Positions 1 through 7,843 of a stretch of 64,000 nucleotides of DNA are shown here, one piece after another. The notes below the pieces were generated by a model, which saw only the letters and a list, made by a program, of their open reading frames with translations, had not been told where the DNA came from and did not search any database. Positions within the stretch are counted from its first letter, which is position 1, and the number at the start of each line of letters is the position of its first letter. The stretch covers positions 186,001-250,000 of the forward strand of contig JASGJW010000002.1 in NCBI GenBank assembly GCA_047601145.1, in the 5' to 3' direction. This DNA is from UBA7672 sp047601145 (GTDB taxonomy: Bacteria > Pseudomonadota > Alphaproteobacteria > Caulobacterales > Hyphomonadaceae). The position numbers and the translations under genes are program-made.

Positions 1-226
1 CTTCGCCCTTCATGGCGACGGCCACCGTGGCGTCGACATTGCCGAGCAGGTTGCCGACATAATAGCCGCGCACCGGTTTGAGGTCGCGGATGCAGCTGAA
101 GCTGGCGTCAGTGATCGTGAGCGTTTTCGCGGCTGCGGGCTTGGCGGCGGCCTGCGTTTCCGGCGTCGGCTGAGCGGCGCAGGCGCCGGCAAACAAGGCA
201 AGGCTGAGTATGGCGCGTTTGAACAT
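1..226 (-). CDS. Truncated lipoprotein of unknown function (N-terminal part)
   Basis: Only the first 75 codons are in the window; the gene continues past the left edge. Reading leftward from an ATG at 226, it begins with a basic residue pair, a hydrophobic stretch and a lipobox ending LFAGAC, so the protein is probably lipid-anchored after cleavage at about Cys16. An alanine/proline-rich linker follows, then a start of a folded domain with a cysteine at about residue 44. A GGGGAG ribosome-binding site lies nine bases upstream. The domain is not recognised. The divergent neighbour at 380 is an exported VWA protein, and the two probably share the 227-379 promoter region. Confidence 0.75.
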   Translation of the reverse strand, partial: MFKRAILSLALFAGACAAQPTPETQAAAKPAAAKTLTITDASFSCIRDLKPVRGYYVGNLLGNVDATVAVAMKGE

Positions 227-379
227 GTCCCGACACTCCCCGTCGATGAATACAGAAGAGGTACCCCCGCGCTGCAGGTGTGGTCAAACACTGCTTGCCG
301 GCTCATCGCATCGTGAAGTTTTCCCGCTTGGCATGTGGGGTCTTCGCGGTCACGTTGCGTCATCCTGCAGGAGCCGGTC

Positions 380-1270
380 ATGCCGCCGCTGTTCCGCTTT
401 GCGATTGCTGTTCCCCTGTGCCTGCTGGCGTTCGCCGCAGGCGATGCACGCGCGCAGCGCGAAGCGATGGCTGTCGACCTCGAACTGGTGCTGGCGGTCG
501 ATATTTCGCGATCGATGGACGAGGAGGAGCATACGCTCCAGCGCGACGGCTATGTGACGGCGTTCCGGCACAAGGACGTGATCAACGCGCTGATGAGCGG
601 GCCGCGTGGGAAGATCGCCGTCACCTACATGGAGTGGGCCAACCAGGCGCGGCAGGTAATCCCGTGGACGATAATCGACAGCGCCAAGGCGGCGAACGAT
701 TTCGCGGACAAGCTGGCGGCTGAGCCGATCTATGGCGAGCGGCGCACGTCGATCTCGACGGCGCTCTACGAGGCGGAACGGCTGATCCGCGAGAACGGGA
801 TCAGCTCCCACCGGCAGGTGATCGATGTGTCGGGTGATGGCGCCAACAATTGGGGAGGCCCGGTGGAAGAGGCGCGCGACTTCGTGCTCGGAAAGAAGAT
901 CGGCATCAACGGCCTGCCGATCCTGCTGCACTCGGACGGGCGCGGCGGGTTCAATGGCGGGAACAGTCCGTGGGGAATGGTCGATATCCCGAACCTCGAT
1001 CGCTACTACAAGCATTGCGTCATCGGCGGGGAAGGCGCGTTCATCGCGCCGGTGTTCGACCTGAAACAGCTCGCGGCGACGATAAGGAAGAAGCTGGTGC
1101 TGGAGATCGCGAGTCTCGAGATCGAGCCGGACGCCGCCCCGGTGCAGTATGCCGAGGCGACAGCGCCAGCGGGGATCGTGCCCGCGCAGCTCAAACTGCC
1201 GGCGGAAAAGTCGGATTGCCTGGCCGGCGAGCGGGCCCGCATGGCGCGTGAAGGCGGGAACTTCCCTTGA
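380..1270 (+). CDS. DUF1194 von Willebrand factor A-like secreted protein
   Basis: A 296-residue protein with a signal peptide (hydrophobic core followed by ARAQ at about residues 24-27) and a VWA-type fold. The metal-binding motif DISRSMD follows the LVLAV strand at about residue 36, and the family signatures EWAN, PWTII, RRTSIS and IDVSGDGANNWG are all present. These are characteristic of DUF1194, a family of exported VWA proteins with no assigned function. The ATG at 380 is preferred because CAGGAG (368-373) sits seven bases before it; the frame is open a further 15 codons upstream without a better site. Its TGA overlaps the TTG start of the next gene, which suggests coupled translation. 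Confidence 0.88.
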   Translation: MPPLFRFAIAVPLCLLAFAAGDARAQREAMAVDLELVLAVDISRSMDEEEHTLQRDGYVTAFRHKDVINALMSGPRGKIAVTYMEWANQARQVIPWTIIDSAKAANDFADKLAAEPIYGERRTSISTALYEAERLIRENGISSHRQVIDVSGDGANNWGGPVEEARDFVLGKKIGINGLPILLHSDGRGGFNGGNSPWGMVDIPNLDRYYKHCVIGGEGAFIAPVFDLKQLAATIRKKLVLEIASLEIEPDAAPVQYAEATAPAGIVPAQLKLPAEKSDCLAGERARMAREGGNFP

Positions 1271-1661
1271 CGCTCAAGAAGACGACCGCCCAGCGGAAGG
1301 CGGAGGCAGAGCTGACCAAATTCGGACTATCCCTGCCCGAGACCTCGGTCGGGCCCGGCTGGGCCACCACCCGTGTGCTGAAAGTCCGCGGCAGGATGTT
1401 CTTCGTTTTCGGAGACCGCGACGAACAGGCCAACGAGCTGACGATGATCTCGAAATTGCCCATTTCGGCGGGGATGGTTCAGGATCTTTATTTTGTCCGG
1501 GAGAGCACGGGCTGGTACAGGCAACACGATTGGGTGATTGCGCATTTCGACGCAGAGGACGACATCCTCGCCGAATTGCCGACCCTGAAGGGCTGGATGA
1601 CGCAAAGCTATTGCGCCATGGCGCCAAAAAACTCGCCAGACAGGTGCGTGGCGAGGCATAG
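1267..1661 (+). CDS. MmcQ/YjbR-family protein, C-terminus requires a -1 frameshift
   Basis: The reading frame starting at TTG 1267 encodes a small MmcQ/YjbR (DUF419) domain: residues LKVRGRMFFVFGD, KLPISAGM and LKGWMTQSYCAMAPK match the paralogue at 41911-42279 position by position. In the frame as given, the domain is not followed by a stop; it continues in-frame to 4611 through the downstream peptidase. A run of six A at 1626-1631 forms A AAA AAC phased exactly as a -1 slippery heptamer. A -1 shift, or one extra A, gives the ending LARQVRGEA and TAG at 1659-1661, a length (131 residues) close to the family norm. The start overlaps the preceding stop codon. Function of the family is unclear; some members are described as DNA-binding-like. 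Confidence 0.7.
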
Positions 1662-1737
1662 GCACAGAGTTAAAGACTTGCGCTGCCCCCCGGAAACCGG
1701 GTGGAGTGTCGTACAAAATACCCCGCCGGGAGGTTGG

Positions 1738-4611
1738 ATGAGACTGTTCGTGAAGCGTTTTGCCGGGTGGATCGCCGCCGGGCTTCTGGCGATTTCGGCC
1801 GCAGGCGCGTTTGTCGCCTCGGCTCAGCAGACACAGACCGTCAACGCCACGCAGGCGGTGCAGCCAGATACGCTGTGGGCGCGCGACCGCGGCGACCTTC
1901 CGCATGATTCCGATTACATCCTCGGCACGCTACCGAACGGCATGCGCTATCTCGTTCTGCGCAACTATACCCCGCCGCGCCAGGTTGCGATGCGAATGGT
2001 GATCGACGCAGGTTCCATGCAGGAGCGTCCTGGAGAGGAGGGCGTGGCCCACTTCCTGGAGCACCTGGCTTTCCGCGGCACCGAGAATTTCCCGGACGGC
2101 GAGCTGAACCGCCAGCTTGAAAATCTCGGCCTGCAGATGGGCGATGACGTCAACGCATCGACCGGTCCGGATCGCACGACCTTCCAGTTCGACCTTGCGC
2201 GTAACGATACGCAGTCGATCGACACCGGCCTGCAGGTGATCCGCGAGATCGTGAGCAAGATGGCGATTGATCCGAAGCTGGTCGACAAGGAACGCGGCGT
2301 CGTGCTGGCCGAGGAACGCTCGCGCGCCGGCCCCGGGCTTGAGGCGTCGAAGGCGATGCTGAAGCTGCAGCTGGGCGACCATCCTTATGGCCGCCCGCCG
2401 ATCGGCCTGCGCAAGGTGATCGAGACGGTGACGCCGAAGACAATCCGCGGCTTCTATGACGCCTACTACCGGCCGGAGCGTGCAACGCTGCTGGTCATCG
2501 GCGACGTCAACACCAACCAGCTGATCCAGGCGATCAGCGCCCGCTTCGGCGACTGGAAGGGCCGCGGCGAGCCCGGCAAGAATCCCAAACCGATCACCAA
2601 GAAACCGGCCTCTCCTGACGTCTCGATCAGCGTGACAGCTGGCGCGCCGGATACCAGCTTCACGATGCGCTGGTTCGAACCCTACAAGGAGCGCGAGCCC
2701 ACCAAGGCGGAACTGCGCCAGAACCTCGTCGAGCAACTTGGCGCGGGCATCATTGCACGACGCATGCAGGGTTTCAGCGACGACGCTGGCCGTCCAGCCC
2801 GCGTGCTCGGCAGCGCCTCGCCCGCCGCCATTTCCGGCGTGTGGAATGGTGAGATGGCGACGTCGGCCGGGATCACAAATCTCGAGAAGACGATCGAGGT
2901 GATGGTCAAGGCCCAGCACCAGGCCGTAACCTATGGCATCACGCAGGAAGAGCTGGACCGCCAGATTTCGCTGCGACTCGACGCATCGAAGCGCGAGGCG
3001 GAACGTGGTCGCACAGGCACATCGGTGTCGCTGATCGAGACGGCGCTGGACTATGTCGCGGCCGACGTCCCGTTCCTCTCGCTTCAGCAGCAGTACCAGC
3101 TGCTCCAGGAAGCGGCGCCAACGATCACGCTGGATGAAGTGAACAAGGCGCTGAAGGCGCGCTTCGTCGGCGAGCCGGACCTGATCTATCGCGGCGCCGA
3201 ACAGCCCAAGGGCGGCGAGGCGGCGATCCGTGCGGCCTACAAGAAGGCGATGGCCGAGCCGGTGAAACCCTACAAGCTCGATGCCGTGAAGCCCTGGCCG
3301 TATACCGACTTCGGCACGCCCGGCGTCGTGGCCGAGCGCAAGCTGGTGCCTGATCTCAATGTCACACTGGTGCGGTTCGAGAACGGCGTGAAGCTGACGA
3401 TCAAGCCGATGCCCACGAACAAGGACCTGATCAGTGTGCGTGTCCGCATGGGCTGGGGCAGGCTGCAGATGCCGATGAACGTCATCGATGCGTCCGACAT
3501 GGGCCTGTCGTTGTGGTCCGAAGGCGGGCTCAAGAAGCTGACGCCGACCGAGCAGTCACGCACGCTGGCCGGCCGCCGCGCCGGCGCCGTCGCTCGCACG
3601 CTGGATGACGCCTACGCGCTGGACAACATGAATATCACCACGCGCGAGGACCTGCCTCTGCAAATGCAGATCATGACCGCCATGATCACGGACTCGGCCT
3701 ATCGCGCCGACGAGTGGGCGTCGTGGATGCAGATGTCGGATGCGGCGGATGCGTCGATGAAGCTGACGCCTTCGGGCGTGCTGGAGCGCGATCTCGATGC
3801 GCTGCTGCACTCGGGCGACCTGCGCTGGACGATCAACAACAAGGCGATCCGCGACACCTGGAAGCCGGCGGATTCGGTCAAGTACATCAAGCCGATCGTC
3901 GACAAGTCGCCGATCGAGGTGATCGTGATCGGGGATGTCGGCGTCGAGACGGTGATCCAGGAAGTGGCCAAGACGCTTGGCGCACTGCCGGCGCGCAAAC
4001 CAATCGCGGAGCCGAAAGGCATGCGCGACGTGAAGTTCCCGAAACCAGGCACCACATCGGTTCCGCACAAGGGCCGCCCGGACCAGGGCTATGCGCTGAT
4101 CGGCTGGCCGACCTATGCGGGCGCCTTCAAGAACATCCGTGACGAGCGGATCGGCCGGGTGCTGTCGCAGATGCTGCGTGACAACGCCACGCGCCTGTTC
4201 CGCAGCGAAGGTGGCGCGACCTACTCGCCGATGGAGACGGTCGACTTCTCGACCTTCCTGCCGGACTACGGCTTCATCGGCGTCGCCCTCGAGGTTGCAC
4301 CGGACACGATGGATGAGGTGCAGCGCAAGATCCAGGCGATCGCCACGGACTTGGCGACCAATCCTGTGCCGGAATCCGAGATCCAGCGCATCGTCGCGCC
4401 GAAGATCGAACAGTACCGCCGCGCCTACACGACCAGCGTCGGTTACTGGATGGAATTCCTCGGCAACGCCCAGGACGACCCGAGCGGGATGGAATACATC
4501 CGCAGCGAGGGTTCGGACTACGCCAGCATCACGCCGGCGGACATTCAGGCGGCGGCGAAGAAGTGGCTCAAGCCCGAGACGGCGTGGAAGCTGAAGGTGG
4601 TTCCGGGCTGA
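1738..4611 (+). CDS. Exported M16 (pitrilysin-type) zinc metallopeptidase
   Basis: A 957-residue two-half M16 peptidase with a signal peptide (hydrophobic segment about residues 9-30, cleavage near SAQQ). The inverted zinc motif HFLEH is at residues 105-109, with the downstream acidic ligand segment ERGVVLAEE at about 185-193. The C-terminal half carries the second, non-catalytic M16 repeat, including GGATYSPMET. It probably degrades peptides in the periplasm. I chose ATG 1738 because GGGAGG lies just upstream and the signal peptide begins there; the frame itself is open back to 1267 because the upstream MmcQ-like frame has no stop. The gene ends in a 44-base tail-to-tail overlap with the sortase gene. 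Confidence 0.9.
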   Translation: MRLFVKRFAGWIAAGLLAISAAGAFVASAQQTQTVNATQAVQPDTLWARDRGDLPHDSDYILGTLPNGMRYLVLRNYTPPRQVAMRMVIDAGSMQERPGEEGVAHFLEHLAFRGTENFPDGELNRQLENLGLQMGDDVNASTGPDRTTFQFDLARNDTQSIDTGLQVIREIVSKMAIDPKLVDKERGVVLAEERSRAGPGLEASKAMLKLQLGDHPYGRPPIGLRKVIETVTPKTIRGFYDAYYRPERATLLVIGDVNTNQLIQAISARFGDWKGRGEPGKNPKPITKKPASPDVSISVTAGAPDTSFTMRWFEPYKEREPTKAELRQNLVEQLGAGIIARRMQGFSDDAGRPARVLGSASPAAISGVWNGEMATSAGITNLEKTIEVMVKAQHQAVTYGITQEELDRQISLRLDASKREAERGRTGTSVSLIETALDYVAADVPFLSLQQQYQLLQEAAPTITLDEVNKALKARFVGEPDLIYRGAEQPKGGEAAIRAAYKKAMAEPVKPYKLDAVKPWPYTDFGTPGVVAERKLVPDLNVTLVRFENGVKLTIKPMPTNKDLISVRVRMGWGRLQMPMNVIDASDMGLSLWSEGGLKKLTPTEQSRTLAGRRAGAVARTLDDAYALDNMNITTREDLPLQMQIMTAMITDSAYRADEWASWMQMSDAADASMKLTPSGVLERDLDALLHSGDLRWTINNKAIRDTWKPADSVKYIKPIVDKSPIEVIVIGDVGVETVIQEVAKTLGALPARKPIAEPKGMRDVKFPKPGTTSVPHKGRPDQGYALIGWPTYAGAFKNIRDERIGRVLSQMLRDNATRLFRSEGGATYSPMETVDFSTFLPDYGFIGVALEVAPDTMDEVQRKIQAIATDLATNPVPESEIQRIVAPKIEQYRRAYTTSVGYWMEFLGNAQDDPSGMEYIRSEGSDYASITPADIQAAAKKWLKPETAWKLKVVPG

Positions 4612-5272
4612 CCCGTTCGGCCCACACCACATAGCGCATCGGGCCGGAGACTTTTGCATCCAGCGGCCAGCAGGTGACCAGCGCGATGCGCGGCTTGCCG
4701 CCGTCGCGGGTCTGGATGCCGGATGCGTCCCAGCGAACGACCTGCGAGCCCGTGACGCGGAACGTCGCCTTGCCGTGCGGCAGTTCCACATCGATTTCGT
4801 CGCCGGGCTTCACGCTGCCGAGGAAAGCGAAGTGCGTGTCGCGGTGGGCGGCGAAGACAGCGACACCGCGCTCGCCAGGGGAGACGGAGGCCGCCATCAG
4901 CGTCGGGCCGAAGGCGAGACTTTCGCCGGAAGCGTCGGTAAGCGCGAGGACGCTGCGGTTCTGCTTCGGGAAAACGAGTTTGGCCGTGGGCGTGAAATCT
5001 GCCCACGGCCAAGGTCGCGCGGGATTGCCGGTTGAGAGCTGGTGCTCCCAGGCGCTGGACATGAGGACCTGAGCGACTTGCGCCTTGGCCGGGATGTAGA
5101 GCGCCTGAGCGGCAATGAGCGCGCCTGCAATCAGGAGCGCGAGTGCTGACAGAGAACGCGTCGAGATGGATCTTGATTTCTTTGCAGTACGCCTGTCATC
5201 CCGCACAGCCGCTTCGCCGCCGGGATGGTCCGTCGCCAGATAGGCGCTCGTGCGCATGAACCAGGTCGTCAT
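4568..5272 (-). CDS. Class GN (marine proteobacterial-type) sortase
   Basis: A 234-residue membrane-anchored transpeptidase with one N-terminal transmembrane segment (about residues 40-60). The catalytic triad is visible: His143 in FAAHRDTHF, Cys201 in LVTCWPLDA and Arg213 in MRYVVWAER. In Gram-negative bacteria this class has a dedicated substrate encoded next door, and here the LPGTA-tailed VIT/VWA protein lies immediately upstream on the same strand, 64 bases away. ATG 5272 is preferred to ATG 5278 because GGAG at 5279-5282 leaves a six-base spacer only for the former. The last 44 bases overlap the opposite-strand M16 gene. A perfect inverted repeat precedes the ribosome-binding site. Confidence 0.92.
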   Translation of the reverse strand: MTTWFMRTSAYLATDHPGGEAAVRDDRRTAKKSRSISTRSLSALALLIAGALIAAQALYIPAKAQVAQVLMSSAWEHQLSTGNPARPWPWADFTPTAKLVFPKQNRSVLALTDASGESLAFGPTLMAASVSPGERGVAVFAAHRDTHFAFLGSVKPGDEIDVELPHGKATFRVTGSQVVRWDASGIQTRDGGKPRIALVTCWPLDAKVSGPMRYVVWAERVSPEPPSASTPSRA

Positions 5273-5291
5273 GGTCATCTCCAGTTTGCGA

Positions 5292-5330
5292 GCCCGCCCT
5301 GCCGGAGGCGGAAAGATCGGCAGGGCGGGC
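5292..5330 (-). other. Intercistronic hairpin between sortase target and sortase
   Basis: Twelve-base perfect inverted repeat GCCCGCCCTGCC / GGCAGGGCGGGC (5292-5303 and 5319-5330) with a 15-base loop, lying between the stop of the target gene and the ribosome-binding site of the sortase. No T-run follows in the transcribed direction, so it does not look like a classical intrinsic terminator. It could set transcript stability or the target-to-sortase ratio. The loop contains CCTCC in the RNA sense, which could pair with the sortase GGAG. Confidence 0.75.
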
Positions 5331-5336
5331 CGCCGG

Positions 5337-7619
5337 CTAGCCGTGTTCCCGCGCGGACGTTGAGCTCATCTGGCCGACACTGGCTGTTGAAGCCTGTCCC
5401 CGGAGGCCGATGGCGGAACGTCCGCGCCGCAGAAGGGCGGCGCCGAACAGAACAAGTGAAAGTCCGAATGCGAGCATGATCTCCCAGTTACTGGCCGTGC
5501 CGGGCAGGGCGAGGTCCCGCTCTTCTTTCGGCTTTTCCTGGGTCGTGCGGGCGTTGATCTTCTGCATGACGCCGTCGGGCAATTGGTCGAAGCGCAGGGC
5601 GCGCGCCTCGGCTTCGGCGCCGAAGATGTGGCCGAAGTCCCAGCCCTTGGGCAGCATGCTGGCGATCTGGCGGGTATCCAGCTTCGCGCCTTCCGGGCGC
5701 GCCGGCGTCTTGTCGACGGCGACGAGGCTGGTGAGGCGGGAGACCAGGTGGAAGTCGAGTGCGGTCTGCAGGACGCCTTTGTCGACGTCCTCCATGGTCA
5801 TGCCGGCATAGCGGCTCTCCTCGAAGCCAGCGATCTTGGCGCGGGCCCAGAGTTGGGTGACGCCGCTGGATTGCGCGGCGTCGGCCAGCGAGAAGGTCTG
5901 GCTCCACGATTTGCCGTTGAGCTTGCCCGAGAGAGTGAGGTTGCCCTTCAGGTCCTTGGCGCGGATGACCATCGTTACTGGCTCGCCGGCATAAAGGTCC
6001 GGCAGCGGGGAGGGATAGGCGTCGGCGGCGCCGTTGGGCAGCTGCACTTCAAGGTCGGTCATCACCGGGTTCTCGAGCGCGGCGAAGAGTTTCGCGGACT
6101 GCTCGGCGACCTTGGTGACGTCGTCCATGTAGGTGAACGTGCCGCGGCCCTGGCGGGCAGCGCGCGTCATGAAATAGGAGTTAGGCGCGGAGCCGATGCC
6201 GACCGTGAACAGGCGCGAGCGGCCGAGGCCGTAATGGATCGCCGCGAAGAGCTGGTCCTCGTTGCCGATGGAGCCGTCGGTGATGAAGACGACCTGCCGG
6301 ACTTCCTCCTTGTTGTTCCGGTCATTGTCGACCAGCGCAGCCTGGAGTGCGGGCAGCATTTCCGTGCCGCCATTGGCCTGCAGGTTCGAGACGAAGCGCC
6401 TGGCGCGGGCCAGGTTCTGCTCGTTGGCCGGGACAGCCGTGGTGAACAACTGGTCCATCGTGTCGTCGAAGCGGATGACGTTGAACTCATCCGTCGGCGC
6501 AAGGCGGTCGAGGGCGAGCAGGAGGCCCTGTTTCGCCTGGTCCATGCTCTGACCCGACATCGAACCAGAATTGTCGATCACGAAGATCGTCTCGCGGTCA
6601 CGGCGCTGGTTGGCGGTCTTGATGACGGGCGGGTTCACGACGGCGAGCAGGTATTCCTCGCCATTGCGTTCCTCGCGGAACAAGCTGGCCGTCGGGGCCG
6701 ACGCCGGCTCCGGCTTCCACGACAGGACGAAGTCGCGATCGGCAGGGACTTCGCCATCCTTGAGGTGGATGACGGCGCTGTCCTTGTCGGTCTTAGAGAC
6801 TTTCAGCTCGTGTGTCTGCGACGTGATGCTGGCGATCGGCACGCCGGCTTCGAGCGAGATGTCGAAATTGACCGGCAGGCGCAGGCCCTCGACGCCGGAT
6901 GGCTCCAGGGCCGGATGCAGCACAGGCGGGGTGATCTTGTCCCGATCCGGAACCGGATCGCTGACTGAGATCGTGCGGCCGTTCTTGTCGGCGGTCAGGC
7001 TGAATTTCGGCGACGGGTTGTAGCGCGGGCCGATCACCATCGGGAAACGGGTTGACCAGACGCCGTTATCCAGGCGCGCCTTGTCCTGGTATTCGATCTG
7101 GACGGCCACGGTCTCGCCTGGGCCGATATTGGCCAGCGAGGTGGTGAACAGGTTGGGGCGTTCTTCCTCGACGAGACCCGCGCGCTGGCCGCTGGCGGCC
7201 GCCTGCTCGTAGATCACGCGGGCTTCCTTGCGCTCCTTGATGTCGCCTTCGATGAACTTGTCACCGATGATGACGCGCAGGGTATCTACCGCCGCATCCT
7301 CCGGCAGGGGGAAGGCGTAGACGCCTTCAACCCACTTGTCGGTCGGGTTGGTGAAACGCTGGGTGAGGCGCGTTCGGATGATCGGACCCGCGATGTCCAT
7401 CTTCACATCAGCCGCAACGAGGGGCGCTTCGACATAGCGTCCCGGCGTCGACGACTGGAGAAGGAGAGAGCCGGAGGAGACTTCAGCCTTGCTGACGGTG
7501 CCGTCTCGCGGCGTTTGCGCGTTGGCGGCAGGCACAAGGCACGTAGCAGCCAGCAGCGCGCCTGCCAGAGCCGGGCGCGTGCGCAGTCCATATGTTGTGA
7601 GGGTAATCATCTGTTCCAT
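5337..7619 (-). CDS. Sortase target protein, VIT-VWA surface protein with LPGTA tail
   Basis: A 760-residue exported protein: signal peptide ending near ANAQ, a VIT (inter-alpha-trypsin inhibitor type) domain in roughly residues 45-190, a VWA domain with the metal-binding motif DNSGSMSG, and a C-terminal sorting signal LPGTA followed by a membrane segment and RRGR. This is the typical partner of the class GN sortase encoded next in the operon, which presumably cleaves at LPGT and fixes the protein to the envelope. The tail after the basic cluster is longer than usual, about 26 residues. The start is uncertain: ATG 7619 and ATG 7610 are both possible and neither has a strong ribosome-binding site. 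Confidence 0.9.
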   Translation of the reverse strand: MEQMITLTTYGLRTRPALAGALLAATCLVPAANAQTPRDGTVSKAEVSSGSLLLQSSTPGRYVEAPLVAADVKMDIAGPIIRTRLTQRFTNPTDKWVEGVYAFPLPEDAAVDTLRVIIGDKFIEGDIKERKEARVIYEQAAASGQRAGLVEEERPNLFTTSLANIGPGETVAVQIEYQDKARLDNGVWSTRFPMVIGPRYNPSPKFSLTADKNGRTISVSDPVPDRDKITPPVLHPALEPSGVEGLRLPVNFDISLEAGVPIASITSQTHELKVSKTDKDSAVIHLKDGEVPADRDFVLSWKPEPASAPTASLFREERNGEEYLLAVVNPPVIKTANQRRDRETIFVIDNSGSMSGQSMDQAKQGLLLALDRLAPTDEFNVIRFDDTMDQLFTTAVPANEQNLARARRFVSNLQANGGTEMLPALQAALVDNDRNNKEEVRQVVFITDGSIGNEDQLFAAIHYGLGRSRLFTVGIGSAPNSYFMTRAARQGRGTFTYMDDVTKVAEQSAKLFAALENPVMTDLEVQLPNGAADAYPSPLPDLYAGEPVTMVIRAKDLKGNLTLSGKLNGKSWSQTFSLADAAQSSGVTQLWARAKIAGFEESRYAGMTMEDVDKGVLQTALDFHLVSRLTSLVAVDKTPARPEGAKLDTRQIASMLPKGWDFGHIFGAEAEARALRFDQLPDGVMQKINARTTQEKPKEERDLALPGTASNWEIMLAFGLSLVLFGAALLRRGRSAIGLRGQASTASVGQMSSTSAREHG

Positions 7620-7843
7620 CGAGGGGGTCCCAGCCCCATCGAAGGACACACAACAATGTGACGTCGTCGGCTGTTTGATTGCGCAATGACGTTGTGACGG
7701 CGACTGCGGCGGAGCCGCGGCGATTGTGGCGGACTGATGCGATGCGTTAAGAAGAGGACATGCGAGACGGCGTTGGGCGTCTCCAGTCAGATGCTGCGGC
7801 AGGAAACGGATGCGTATCCTGCCGCAACCCGGAGGAGACCGAT

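Noticed and set aside
3556..4791. 411-codon open frame on the minus strand across the M16 peptidase end
   Set aside because: Shadow of the M16 C-terminal half; composition typical of a GC-rich antisense frame.
5583..6968. 461-codon open frame on the plus strand
   Set aside because: Antisense to the VWA/VIT sortase target, whose motifs are unambiguous; the plus frame has only low-complexity GC-driven composition.
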